DNA of 64,000 nt from Pseudovibrio japonicus. Lineage in GTDB: Bacteria > Pseudomonadota > Alphaproteobacteria > Rhizobiales > Stappiaceae. Below the pieces are notes generated by a model. It was not told where the DNA came from, ran no database searches, and saw nothing but the letters and a program-made list of their open reading frames with translations. Shown here piece after piece: positions 42,352 through 51,851 of this stretch (position 1 is its first letter; the number at the start of each line of letters is the position of its first letter). The stretch covers positions 62,001 to 126,000 of the forward strand of contig NZ_BMXE01000004.1 in the NCBI RefSeq assembly GCF_014651595.1, read 5' to 3'. A program made the translations under genes and the position numbers.

Positions 42352-42728
42352 GCGTAATCCGCTGAAAACAAACAATATTCCAGAATCGCTCAATTTTGCG
42401 TTGCTATGCGTAATTTTGAGCGATTCACGTGATTCATGCGTTGCTTTAAGTTGCGCTGTACCCGCATACGTGAATTCTCTTCATCATAATATCACCACAG
42501 CACCCCGCCCAAAAAACCTCCTGTTCTGCACCACCTCTCTTAACCTAATGGATAAGCTAATAACCAAATAGAGAGTTGTGTAATCGGCAGTTGCCACTCT
42601 AAGCTTGCGCGAGCGACATAATCCGTAGTTATCCACGCAGTCCTACACTCAGGTAAGATGGTCTGTGGGACCAATACTCTGGAGCGTCGTCTGGGATACT
42701 GGCGTCTGGCATGACTGGGGAGGCATCA
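42352..42728. other. 377-bp spacer with a perfect 11-bp inverted repeat
   Basis: No gene is visible. GAATCGCTCAA (42383-42393) and TTGAGCGATTC (42416-42426) form a perfect 11-bp inverted repeat with a 22-base centre, and the sequence TGCGTTGCT occurs twice (around 42396 and 42437). There is no T run after the dyad, so it may be a regulator site or an mRNA end structure instead of a classical terminator. The promoter of the racemase gene should be near its 3' side. Confidence 0.55.
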
Positions 42729-43868
42729 ATGACAACAACAAAAACAGGACCACTTTCTGGACTTCAGGTGGTGGAGATGGCGGGCCTCGGTCCAGCGCCT
42801 ATGGCTGGACAGCTGCTTGCTGATCTGGGAGCCAATGTCATCGTCGTCGACCGCCGCGCCGGCGAGCGTATCGATAAGGATGTGAACCGCAGGGGCAAGC
42901 AATCCATTGCACTAAACATGAAGAGTGACGGCGCGCTTAAAGTCTTCTTCTCCCTGATCGAAAAAGCCGACATCCTGATCGAAGGCTTCCGCCCCGGCGT
43001 TATGGAGCGCCTCGGCCTTGGACCTGATGAATGCCTAGCCAGAAATCCAGGCCTAATCTATGGCCGTATGACCGGATGGGGGCAGGAGGGACCACTGTCA
43101 CACACCGCCGGTCACGACCTCAACTACCTTGCCATGACAGGTATGCTTCACGCTATCGGCGAGGAGGGTCGCCCACCATTCCCACCGCTCAATATGGCCG
43201 CAGACTATGGTGGTGGCTCCATGTTCCTGCTGCTAGGCGTCCTCTCGGCACTCTTCGAGCGCACCAAAAGCGGCAAGGGGCAGGTGATCGATGCCGCCAT
43301 GGTCGACGGCGTCCCCGCCATGCTCGGGATCATCTACTCTCTGCTTGGCCGCGGCCTGTGGCAGGACAAACGTCAGGCCAACCTGCTGGATGGCGGCGCC
43401 CCATTTTACCGCTGCTATGAGACCTCTGATGGCCGTTATCTGTCAGTAGGCTCGCTGGAACCCCAGTTCTTCGCACTACTGCTCAAAGGATTGAACCTGC
43501 CTGCAGAACTTGCCCAAATCCAGATGAGCATGAAAGAGTGGCCGAGGCTCGAAGAGCAGATCGGCAATGCCATAAAGGCAAAATCTCTTGAGCACTGGAC
43601 AGGTGTCTTTGCCGGCACCGATGCCTGTGTCGCTCCGGTGCTGTCCATTGAGGAAGCAAACGCAGCCTCACTCAACACCGAACGCGGCAACCGCATTCGG
43701 CTGGGTGGCGTCACACAGGCAGCACCAGCTCCACGTTTCAGCCGCACGGTTCCGCAAGCACCTGAACCCGCTGGAAAAACTGGAGACCATACTTCACAGA
43801 TTTTACAAGAGCTCGGTTTTTCTGAAGCGGACATCAATGACATGAAGAAGAGCAGGATTTTGGCCTAA
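42729..43868 (+). CDS. Alpha-methylacyl-CoA racemase (CaiB/family III CoA-transferase fold)
   Basis: This 379-residue protein shows the racemase residues: His in G-H-D-L-N-Y-L-A-M-T-G, Asp in A-A-D-Y-G-G-G-S and Glu in G-G-A-P-F-Y-R-C-Y-E-T. These match alpha-methylacyl-CoA racemases, which epimerise 2-methyl branched acyl-CoAs, rather than CoA-transferases. I place the start at ATG 42729, just after GGGGAGG, rather than at ATG 42711. It may process branched CoA thioesters and is separated from the upstream operon by 377 bp. Confidence 0.85.
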   Translation: MTTTKTGPLSGLQVVEMAGLGPAPMAGQLLADLGANVIVVDRRAGERIDKDVNRRGKQSIALNMKSDGALKVFFSLIEKADILIEGFRPGVMERLGLGPDECLARNPGLIYGRMTGWGQEGPLSHTAGHDLNYLAMTGMLHAIGEEGRPPFPPLNMAADYGGGSMFLLLGVLSALFERTKSGKGQVIDAAMVDGVPAMLGIIYSLLGRGLWQDKRQANLLDGGAPFYRCYETSDGRYLSVGSLEPQFFALLLKGLNLPAELAQIQMSMKEWPRLEEQIGNAIKAKSLEHWTGVFAGTDACVAPVLSIEEANAASLNTERGNRIRLGGVTQAAPAPRFSRTVPQAPEPAGKTGDHTSQILQELGFSEADINDMKKSRILA

Positions 43869-44028
43869 TTCTGCATTAAATACCAATGTAAATCACGAAA
43901 TAACAGAACGGAATCAAGCACGTCTATCCATGGTGCAAGTGTCTCGGGTAAATCCTCTGGACACTTCCCTGTATGAGCTCAAACGCCCGAATCTACTAGG
44001 TTAACTCTTAAAAGTTTACTCTGGACAG

Positions 44029-45507
44029 GTGGGCGATTGGATGCTGGTAACAGACGTGTTTGTACTGTTATTTCTGGTTACACAGGGCCTCTTTCTCATT
44101 GCCTCCTACGTCTTTGCCGTCTCCGGTGCAGACGACCTGTTTGTCGACACGCTCTACTACCTGTTCGTTGCCTGGTCTCGCGGGCCTCTGGTTGGCACTA
44201 CAGAGGAGCACCTTTACGAAGAAACCGGTCATGTTGAGCCTAGGCCGCTCGCCATCATGCTGCCTGCCTGGGATGAAGCCACGATCCTCCATCCTGCGGT
44301 CACGGCCATGATGCAAAGGCTGGACTACCCCTCCTACTGGATATTTATCGGCGTCTACCCCAACGACAAGGAAACGCAGGAGGCGGCTAAACAGTTGGCA
44401 GCCGAGCATGACAACCTGCGCATCGTCACAACAAGAAATGAGGGGCCAACCTGTAAGGCGGATTGCGTCAACACAATCATTGCGGCGGTAAGGAAGTTTG
44501 AGCAGGAGCAGGGCATCTCCTTTGCCGGCTTTATCTTGCAGGATGCTGAGGACATCCTCAATCCCAGCGCCCTGCGCATCTTCAATGCCAGCCTTGAGCT
44601 TGCCGACGTGGTGCAGCTCCCCGTTCTTTCGCTGCCCAGAAAGCGCCGCCAGTTCACAGCGGGTCACTATATGGATGAGTTCGCTGAGTTCCACTCCAAG
44701 GAAGTGCTGGTCAGAGGCGTTCTGACCGGTACAGTGCCAGGCGCTGGCGTGGGCACCTGCTACTCGCGTAAAACTATGGAGATGGCAGAGTCTTTATCGG
44801 ACGCCGACGAAGACGGGATCCCGGAGATCTTCAATACCAGCTCCCTGACCGAAGATTATGATCTGTCCATGCGGCTCATGGGGACCGGAATTGAACACAA
44901 TTTGCTCTGGATCCATCCCGACGAAAAAAGTGAGTTTACGGACTTTACAGTCACCCAGGAAATGTTTCCCTACCGGTTCTGGCAAAGCGTGCGCCAAAAA
45001 ACGCGCTGGACCCTTGGCATCGCCTTCCAGGGCTGGGCAGAGCTGGGTTGGAAAGGCGGGCTTGCAGCCAGATACTTCTTTTGGCGTGACAGGAAGATGG
45101 TTTTCTTCAGCCACGCCATCGTCTTGGGCTACGCCTCAATGATGTTCTACTGGTGTCTGTACCTGTATGTACGTCTCGTCCCCGATGCCTACCACTTACC
45201 CCCATTACTGCCGGAAGACAGTCCTTTCTGGTACGTGATCTGGTTCAACGTGCTGCTGCTTGCCCACCGCCTGATCCAACGTCATATCTGGACCGGCTAC
45301 CATTACGGCTTCAGGTCACTGGCCCCCGTCACGCTGCGCTATTTCGTTTCCGTTATCATCAATTACTTTGCCATGATCCGTGCGATTAAGGCTTGGATCC
45401 GCCATTTAGGTACAGGAGAGGTCATCGGCTGGGACAAGACCGCCCATGACTACCCGGATGATGAAAGTCTGGTAACTCTTCCCAGAAGGCGAGAACCGCG
45501 CTCATGA
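44029..45507 (+). CDS. NfrB-like inner-membrane family 2 glycosyltransferase, short form
   Basis: This 492-residue protein has an N-terminal membrane segment (residues 5-31), a GT2 catalytic domain with D-A-E-D at 172-175, T-E-D at 274-276 and Q-K-T-R-W at 323-327, then three or more membrane segments in residues 350-460. The layout is that of processive polysaccharide synthases and is closest, by my recognition, to E. coli NfrB. E. coli NfrB has about 745 residues with a C-terminal MshEN c-di-GMP domain; that part is missing here. The start may be GTG 44029 or ATG 44041. It overlaps the NfrA-like gene (ATGA). Confidence 0.8.
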   Translation: MGDWMLVTDVFVLLFLVTQGLFLIASYVFAVSGADDLFVDTLYYLFVAWSRGPLVGTTEEHLYEETGHVEPRPLAIMLPAWDEATILHPAVTAMMQRLDYPSYWIFIGVYPNDKETQEAAKQLAAEHDNLRIVTTRNEGPTCKADCVNTIIAAVRKFEQEQGISFAGFILQDAEDILNPSALRIFNASLELADVVQLPVLSLPRKRRQFTAGHYMDEFAEFHSKEVLVRGVLTGTVPGAGVGTCYSRKTMEMAESLSDADEDGIPEIFNTSSLTEDYDLSMRLMGTGIEHNLLWIHPDEKSEFTDFTVTQEMFPYRFWQSVRQKTRWTLGIAFQGWAELGWKGGLAARYFFWRDRKMVFFSHAIVLGYASMMFYWCLYLYVRLVPDAYHLPPLLPEDSPFWYVIWFNVLLLAHRLIQRHIWTGYHYGFRSLAPVTLRYFVSVIINYFAMIRAIKAWIRHLGTGEVIGWDKTAHDYPDDESLVTLPRRREPRS

Positions 45508-48500
45508 CCCGTTCACCCAAACCACACAGGGAACGACGAAAGGCGAAGCGCAGGTCAACCTTCTATATAACCTGCATCATCACACTTGTGTTGGTACTGA
45601 CTTTTCCAACCCAGTTACTAGCACCAGAAACGGTTCCAACGCCCCAAGGAACAGGCCCCTACACAACAACTCAAAAGAATGCCTATTACAACAGCTTGCT
45701 GAAAGACCGGCAGGACAGCCAGTCCGTTCTGCAAAGCACATTGCGCGACTATCGCACCTATCCCTTGTTGGATCTGGCCTATCGCTTGCTGGCCGAGGGG
45801 CGCACGGAAGAAGCTCTCGAAGAACTGGACGAACTACTTGAGCACCACCCAGAACATCTGGTCGCCCGCTGGCAAAAAATCCAACTTCTCATAGGTCTCA
45901 ATCGCCCCCTGGCCGCCATAGAGCAGCTCGCCATCCTGCAGTCCCAAGCTCCTGCATTCAGCCGAGGCTATCTCACCCTCGGCCAGCTGCATATGCTCAG
46001 TGGTGATTATACACTGGCCTTTGATGATTTCAGACTAGCCCTTGAAACCGGAAAACTGCTGCCAAGTGATCGCGCCGAGGCCCTTGCAGGCGCTGCGGAA
46101 GCGGCAATCAAACTCGACAAAAATCAGGAAGCTCTCAACGCTCTGAATGGCCTGCTTGAATTAGGCGCTGCCACCCCGCGCCAACGGCTCATCAGGGCCG
46201 ACCTTTTGCGCAACTTCAATCAGCTTGACGAAGCCCGCAGTGAGTGGGAAGCGCTTTCCAAACTGGACAACGCCCCGCAAACCCAGCGCACAGCAATCCT
46301 CAACGAGGCGTTTTTGCTGATAGAGCAGGGCGAGGATGCACAAGCCTACGACCTGCTGTTGGATGCGGAACGCAACGGTCTGTTCACCGGTCGTCAGTCC
46401 ACCGCCCTGGAGCAACGCACATTCGCAAGAGCACTCGCAGCGAGCGCCCTCAACTCCGGTCACCTGGAGGAGCTGCTCACTTTCTTGAACCCAAGTCGTA
46501 TCGACCAGCTGGGCTTGGCCTCCCGTGTGCAGCTTGCCTACGCACTGGCAAAAAAGGGCTCTAGCGCAGAAGCCGAACAAGCACTCCTGACCAGTGACGG
46601 CAAAATTCTCGACACCAAGGCTTTTGCGCCGGAAGAGGCGGCCAACTACTATCTGGCACTGACTGATATTGCTCTTCGCGCAGGAGATGAGGCAAGAGCA
46701 GCCACAGCAGCCCGGTTGTTGAACAATCTCACCCGCAGCCCGGAATATGCCTTGCAGCTCAGCCAATTGGCACAGAGCCATGGTTGGGAAAATGGGGCGA
46801 TCAACACCCTGCTGGAACTACGCGACATGACAGAACAGCAGGACCGGGAAACAGCGGCTGACGCTTGGGCGGATTTGCTGCTGGCACTCTCTGAACTGGC
46901 TCGGCGGGCAGGGGATCTGACCCTCGCAGACGAAGCGCTTCGCGAAGCAGCGCAGCTCGTGCCCAGCTGGCGCACCACAGCCTTAAGAGGGCGCATTGCG
47001 CTCCTCGCCAATGATAACGGCGACGCCTCAGCCCTGTTTCAGCAGGCGCTTATCGACGCAAAAGAGGCGCGCGCAAACAAGCCATTCAACGACAACGAAA
47101 CAGAAGCCTATGCACGCCTGCTGTTTGATCTTGCATCCGTTTCTGCAGCAAATCAGGACTGGAACACCGCACTTAAGTATCTGATCGATGACTGGATGTT
47201 GGACCCGGATCCCACGTTGGTCCTGCCTGCCTACCTGATGCTGAAAGAAGAAGACACACCAGATGATCAGGCAGCACACCAGTGGCTGGAAAATGTGTTT
47301 GACTACGTCGACTCTACAGACCTGACAGATGATGACAAGGATATGTTTGCCGTTGCGTTCCTTGCGCTGGCACGTGTTCAAAAAAGCGCAGGCGACCTAC
47401 AAGACGCCGACAAATCCTACACCCAGTCCATGCAATTGGATCCAGAGCCTGATGCGATTTTGGAAACCGCATACCTGTCTTTGCAGCTCAGCAATCCGGA
47501 AAGAGCACTTAGCCTTGTTGATACATTGGACCAGCCCCAGTACGCAGACGCCACCATGGCCATCCGCTGTCAGGCCCACCTTATGCTTCGCCGCAGTCTG
47601 GATGGCTTATCCTGTTCTGAGGCCGATATACAATCGCAGCCCACTGCAGCAGAAGAGCACCTCATCCTCGGAAACCTGTATTTGCAGCGCGGAGATAATG
47701 AGCGCGCAAAACAGGAACTTATGGAATCCTATAAGCTGAGTCCAAGCTTGGAGATTTCTAACCAGCTGGGATTTATCTATCAGCGACAAGGAGATAATCA
47801 GGGTGCCCGCCGCTGGTTCTCAAACTCATTTGAAAAATACAATGACCAAACCGCGGGCATGGCGCTGCTCTATATGGATCTGGAGCAGATGAACTACGAC
47901 GGCGCCGCCAGCATCCTTGCTAGGCTGCAGGTTGCACGCCTCACATCCGAGCAAATGGCGCGCTACTACGCCGCCAGAGCGCAGATCACACTACGGCAGG
48001 GCGACCAGTCACCCGAGGCGCTGGCTAGTGCGCTGGCTGATTTAATCAAAGCAAGGTCCATCAACTCAACCCCTGATGTTCGTTTCTCAGTGGTTCAGAT
48101 CCTGTTCCAGATGGGGCAGCTGGAGGAGGCCGAAGCAGAATATGAGAACCTGCCGCTAGCTGACAAAATCAACCCTGCCGTGCTCGCGCTAGGTGGCTAT
48201 ATAGCCCTTGCCGAAGGGGATTATGATCTGGCCATCATCCGTTTTGAAGCGTCGCTGGAAATAGATCCAAATCAGGAGGACCTTCAGGAAGATCTGGCCT
48301 ACACCTATCTTGCAGCTTTCGAGAACAGGAAAGCAGCTAGAATCTTCCGCCAACGTATCGAAGTACTGCATGAGCGCACGCTGGACATATATGAGCAAGA
48401 CAAACTGGAACGCTTTCAGCGCCAACTTCGCATTCTGGATATTCCGATTAGCTTGTTGATTTTCGACGGCATCAGCCCATCACGTCAGGACGAGGAGGTC

Positions 48501-49199
48501 ATCACTGGTGCCATCTTGGGCATTCCGTCCAGCAGCCCGTTCGGGTCCATCGAGGCCGCATGGCGCCCACCTGTAATCGGATTTCAAAACGGTCGCGTTT
48601 TTGAGGTCATAGCCCGCGCCCAGTGGCTCAATCGGCGCTACAGCTTCATTCCCAATGATGACACATACCAGACGATCGTTGGCGTGCGCTTCAAGCCCCT
48701 TATGACGCAAAACCTCAAGATCGGCGTAGAGCGCTTCTTCAAAGGTGGTACCCTTACAGAGGACAATACCTTGGGAAGAATACTCTGGTCATATACCAGA
48801 GGCCATGACTTCTTACCGCTATATGATTGGCGTACTGGTCTCCCAATTGAGAAGGAACCCTATGTAAATCTCTACCTTGAAGGTGCTCGTTTCTTCGAAA
48901 ATGAGAAGGCAATACTTGCATATGGAGACGGACGACTTGGATACACTTTTAGACTCGATCATAACCTGATCTTCTCACCCTTTGTCTATTCTATAGGTAG
49001 TGGAAACTGGAGCTCACTCCTTAGCGCTGTAGCAATCGAAGCAGGGCTGGGAGCATCCTTACGATGGAGAGGGGTGTACACCGAAACCTACGGCGACTTG
49101 CTCCGGCTTGAGGTGTTCGCGCGCGTAGGACATGAAGTGTTAAACACAGATGACAGTCAAACCAGCCGAGTACTTCTCGGACTTCAGGCGAACTTCTAA
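45504..49199 (+). CDS. NfrA-like TPR outer-membrane glycan export protein
   Basis: This 1231-residue protein starts with a basic N-terminus and a signal-anchor or signal peptide (about residues 20-36). It continues with many degenerate TPR helical repeats over residues 65-960, and ends with a beta-rich domain of about 230 residues (from I-S-P-S-R-Q-D-E to L-L-G-L-Q-A-N-F) that matches the bacteriophage N4 adsorption protein A C-terminal pattern and ends in aromatic Phe like outer-membrane proteins. With the NfrB-like synthase it should form a trans-envelope polysaccharide secretion system like PgaA/PgaC or BcsC/BcsA. It overlaps the genes on both sides. Confidence 0.8.
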   Translation: MTRSPKPHRERRKAKRRSTFYITCIITLVLVLTFPTQLLAPETVPTPQGTGPYTTTQKNAYYNSLLKDRQDSQSVLQSTLRDYRTYPLLDLAYRLLAEGRTEEALEELDELLEHHPEHLVARWQKIQLLIGLNRPLAAIEQLAILQSQAPAFSRGYLTLGQLHMLSGDYTLAFDDFRLALETGKLLPSDRAEALAGAAEAAIKLDKNQEALNALNGLLELGAATPRQRLIRADLLRNFNQLDEARSEWEALSKLDNAPQTQRTAILNEAFLLIEQGEDAQAYDLLLDAERNGLFTGRQSTALEQRTFARALAASALNSGHLEELLTFLNPSRIDQLGLASRVQLAYALAKKGSSAEAEQALLTSDGKILDTKAFAPEEAANYYLALTDIALRAGDEARAATAARLLNNLTRSPEYALQLSQLAQSHGWENGAINTLLELRDMTEQQDRETAADAWADLLLALSELARRAGDLTLADEALREAAQLVPSWRTTALRGRIALLANDNGDASALFQQALIDAKEARANKPFNDNETEAYARLLFDLASVSAANQDWNTALKYLIDDWMLDPDPTLVLPAYLMLKEEDTPDDQAAHQWLENVFDYVDSTDLTDDDKDMFAVAFLALARVQKSAGDLQDADKSYTQSMQLDPEPDAILETAYLSLQLSNPERALSLVDTLDQPQYADATMAIRCQAHLMLRRSLDGLSCSEADIQSQPTAAEEHLILGNLYLQRGDNERAKQELMESYKLSPSLEISNQLGFIYQRQGDNQGARRWFSNSFEKYNDQTAGMALLYMDLEQMNYDGAASILARLQVARLTSEQMARYYAARAQITLRQGDQSPEALASALADLIKARSINSTPDVRFSVVQILFQMGQLEEAEAEYENLPLADKINPAVLALGGYIALAEGDYDLAIIRFEASLEIDPNQEDLQEDLAYTYLAAFENRKAARIFRQRIEVLHERTLDIYEQDKLERFQRQLRILDIPISLLIFDGISPSRQDEEVITGAILGIPSSSPFGSIEAAWRPPVIGFQNGRVFEVIARAQWLNRRYSFIPNDDTYQTIVGVRFKPLMTQNLKIGVERFFKGGTLTEDNTLGRILWSYTRGHDFLPLYDWRTGLPIEKEPYVNLYLEGARFFENEKAILAYGDGRLGYTFRLDHNLIFSPFVYSIGSGNWSSLLSAVAIEAGLGASLRWRGVYTETYGDLLRLEVFARVGHEVLNTDDSQTSRVLLGLQANF

Positions 49200-50229
49200 A
49201 TCATTGTTTTTGGGGCTCTTTTGCCTTGTTTCCTTCCTATTCTCAACGGCCAACAAAGCCCAGGCACAGCCAGATTCCGGCATTAAGGAATGTATTCCTA
49301 TTCGCATGAGCTTCATCCAGCCGTGGGGTAATGAATATTTTCCTAACCACAGGTTGTGGCGCAGTGAACTCCTTTCACATCAAAGACTTGGCGTAGAAGA
49401 AATCATCCTTCAATGGACCCTGTGGGGCAACGAATTGATCATGGAAGTTAAGCCTCCAATTTGGCTGGAGGCAGCGGTTATGGGGGCCCATCAATCCGGG
49501 ACCAAGATGTGGTTCGGACTGCGTTACGATCCTTCCTTTATTGCGAAACTGAGGGCCGAAGGGCAGCCATACCTTGACAGACGCCTTGAGGAAACCAGAA
49601 AGCTAGCCAACGCCTTAAAGGCACAAATGCAATATGTCGCCGAGCCATCCGAGATTTTTGCGGGCTGGTATATACCAGATGAAATCGACGGCAGACTGTT
49701 GTTGGATAGTGATCTTAGAGAACTGATCACCCAGTATACCACTCAGACCCGCGACGTCTTGCAAGAGGTTCTTCCAGGCCCAGTGGCGATTTCCGGATAC
49801 ACCGATTTGAAAAGCGAACCACAAAAACTAGCGGATTATTGGAACAGCCTGATGGCCGCATCATCCATGGACCTCTTACTGCTGCAGGATGGGCTAGGGG
49901 CCAAGCTTATGGAACCTTATTCCAGCCGCAGTCTACAACGGGCCATCAGCCAAGCCTTCCAGCTGCAAGATCACACAGTTATTCCTGTGGTCGAAATCTT
50001 TGAAATAGATCCCAGAACCGTAGACTTCAAAACAATCCCAACCACTATGAACACCATGAAAAGCAGACTGAAAAACGCACGCTTTTCAGATGAGCAGCCT
50101 GTGGCTTTGTTCTCACTATCCAGCCACATCCTCAGGTTTGATAACAAACACAGCCGCGATATGGCGGAGTTTTTAACTGGTAACGCGAAAGCCTGCGAAG
50201 ACACCTATGGGCCGAACAGCATAAGATGA
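49150..50229 (+). CDS. Secreted DUF4434-like putative glycan hydrolase of the Nfr-like operon
   Basis: This 359-residue protein has a signal peptide with a hydrophobic core at residues 19-32 and a cleavage-like A-Q-A-Q site near residue 40. The rest looks like a TIM-barrel of the DUF4434 type: F-I-Q-P-W, W-x-x-E-L-x-x-x-x-x-L-G-V-E-E-I-I-L-Q-W, and a conserved acidic W-Y-I-P-D-E-I-D segment near residue 175 that could be catalytic. Its start overlaps the end of the NfrA-like gene by 50 bases. In E. coli a third gene, ybcH, follows nfrB-nfrA; this one occupies the same place. A role in trimming the exported glycan is inferred. Confidence 0.6.
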   Translation: MTVKPAEYFSDFRRTSKSLFLGLFCLVSFLFSTANKAQAQPDSGIKECIPIRMSFIQPWGNEYFPNHRLWRSELLSHQRLGVEEIILQWTLWGNELIMEVKPPIWLEAAVMGAHQSGTKMWFGLRYDPSFIAKLRAEGQPYLDRRLEETRKLANALKAQMQYVAEPSEIFAGWYIPDEIDGRLLLDSDLRELITQYTTQTRDVLQEVLPGPVAISGYTDLKSEPQKLADYWNSLMAASSMDLLLLQDGLGAKLMEPYSSRSLQRAISQAFQLQDHTVIPVVEIFEIDPRTVDFKTIPTTMNTMKSRLKNARFSDEQPVALFSLSSHILRFDNKHSRDMAEFLTGNAKACEDTYGPNSIR

Positions 50230-51377
50230 AGCTACAAGAAACAAAGATCATCGGAGCAGGGCCTGCATCCGTTCTTTGTATCGTCGGCACCCGTCCGGAA
50301 GCCATCAAGATGGCTCCGGTGATCTCCGCAATTGCAGAACGCCCAAGTCTCAATGCTCATGTGCTGATGACGGGCCAACACGGAGAAATCGCATCAAACG
50401 CGCTATCTTCCTTTGATATTGACAAGATCAACTGGCTCGATCTGTCCGACATCGGCCACCACTTGGCAGATCAGGCAGGAGAACTCCTGAAAGGCATCAG
50501 CGCCTATATTGCACACCACAAGCCCCGATATACGCTGGTGCATGGCGATACAACTACAGGATTCATCGGAGCCTTAGCCAGTTTTTACAGTTCGGTACCA
50601 GTAGGCCATGTGGAGGCTGGATTACGCAGTGGCGAATTGCATGATCCATTTCCCGAAGAAGCCAATCGGCGACTAGCCGACCAGCTTTGCCACAGATTGT
50701 TTGCACCCACGGAGATCGCCAGAGATAATTTGCTGCGCGAAGGCATTAGCCATAACAAGATTTTGACCACGGGCAATACAGTGGTTGATGCTGTGCGTTA
50801 TCTGGCCAGGAAAATGAAACCGACCCACAAACTCGACGAACTGAAAGACGTACTTGGCCCTCAAAAGCAATTGGTGCTCGTCACTACACACCGGCGCGAA
50901 AATTGGGGCGAACCCATGCGCAATATTTGTAAGGCTGTGAAGACCATCGTGCATAGTCATGAGGACCTGCAAGTGATTCTACCAGTGCATCCAAACCCGA
51001 TGGTCAAAGATGTGATTGAATCTGAGCTCAAGAATGTCGAACGTGTCCATCTGGTCAATCCGTTGTCTTACGAAGCGCTCATCGCATTGCAACGCGATGC
51101 CGATCTGATCCTCACAGACAGCGGCGGCATTCAGGAAGAAGCACCGGAGTTCGGAACACCATTGCTGATCTTGCGCCAGACAACCGAACGACCAGAGGCA
51201 ATCACCAGCGGACTGGCAAAGCTCGTCGGCACATGTGAGCAAACCATCATCGAGGAAGCCAATCGCATCCTCGGAGACCAAAACACGAAGCCAAAGTGCA
51301 AAAACCCGTTTGGCGATGGTCTGGCTGCACAGCGCATTGCAGACGTCGTCGAAAGCCACATAAACTCATGTAACTAG
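50226..51377 (+). CDS. wecB: UDP-N-acetylglucosamine 2-epimerase (non-hydrolysing)
   Basis: This 383-residue enzyme interconverts UDP-GlcNAc and UDP-ManNAc. The family residues are present: G-T-R-P-E-A-I-K-M-A-P at the N-terminus, H-G-D-T-T-T, H-V-E-A-G-L-R-S, F-P-E-E, T-T-H-R-R-E-N-W-G and D-S-G-G-I-Q-E-E-A. An N-terminal extension of about 14 residues precedes the core. ATGA overlap with the preceding gene places it in the Nfr-like operon, which implies UDP-ManNAc is the building block for the exported glycan. Confidence 0.92.
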   Translation: MKLQETKIIGAGPASVLCIVGTRPEAIKMAPVISAIAERPSLNAHVLMTGQHGEIASNALSSFDIDKINWLDLSDIGHHLADQAGELLKGISAYIAHHKPRYTLVHGDTTTGFIGALASFYSSVPVGHVEAGLRSGELHDPFPEEANRRLADQLCHRLFAPTEIARDNLLREGISHNKILTTGNTVVDAVRYLARKMKPTHKLDELKDVLGPQKQLVLVTTHRRENWGEPMRNICKAVKTIVHSHEDLQVILPVHPNPMVKDVIESELKNVERVHLVNPLSYEALIALQRDADLILTDSGGIQEEAPEFGTPLLILRQTTERPEAITSGLAKLVGTCEQTIIEEANRILGDQNTKPKCKNPFGDGLAAQRIADVVESHINSCN

Positions 51378-51851
51378 AGCCAAACTCACCATTATAGTTT
51401 TAGTTCCATAATCTACCTTATGCGTGATTATCATATAAGCGCCCCACAGTACCTTTGGTACTGCTGAGAACCACGTAATGAGCTCTTGCCGCATCACTAA
51501 TCCGTACGATTGAGATCTCAACCAGATCAGCTCTCATAGAATTTCACGACAGACGCCACAGCGCAGCCCCAAACCATGGACCATGCAGATCCTGTGCTTG
51601 AGTATCGATCAATGTAATCTGAGTAAATTACGAATTGTTTTGTTATAATTTCAGTATAATTTACAATCTGTAGGATCATCGTAAGGTACACATCACCATT
51701 CTCAGGGTTGTTATCCTACCCTTTTGCCCTACGTGATTGACACTAAACTTATTTATATATAATTTCCGCTAGGTAAAAATAGTAGGTAGCTCTTATATAC
51801 TTGATGCTGCCCAATAATCATTCATGATCGTTACATCCGGAAGCAATAAAA
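51378..51851. other. AT-rich 474-bp spacer with dyads and TATAAT boxes
   Basis: I see no gene. It holds one arm of a 20-bp inverted repeat (51404-51423), a CAGTACC/GGTACTG dyad (51447-51463), and a GTAAATTA/TAATTTAC dyad (51623-51630 and 51657-51664) enclosing two TATAAT sequences (51644 and 51655). The last is the best candidate for a regulated promoter of the multicopper oxidase gene. Confidence 0.5.
51404..51423 (+). repeat. Left copy of a 20-bp inverted repeat flanking the oxidase-chromate-dehydrogenase block
   Basis: The sequence TTCCATAATCTACCTTATGC here occurs perfectly in inverted orientation at 56703-56722, 5.3 kb away. Both copies lie in AT-rich non-coding spacers. Confidence 0.75.

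Noticed and set aside
43937-43966. AAGTGTC/GACACTT inverted repeat between the racemase and the NfrB-like gene
   Set aside because: Arms are only seven bases with a 16-base centre and no T run; too weak to name as a site or terminator.
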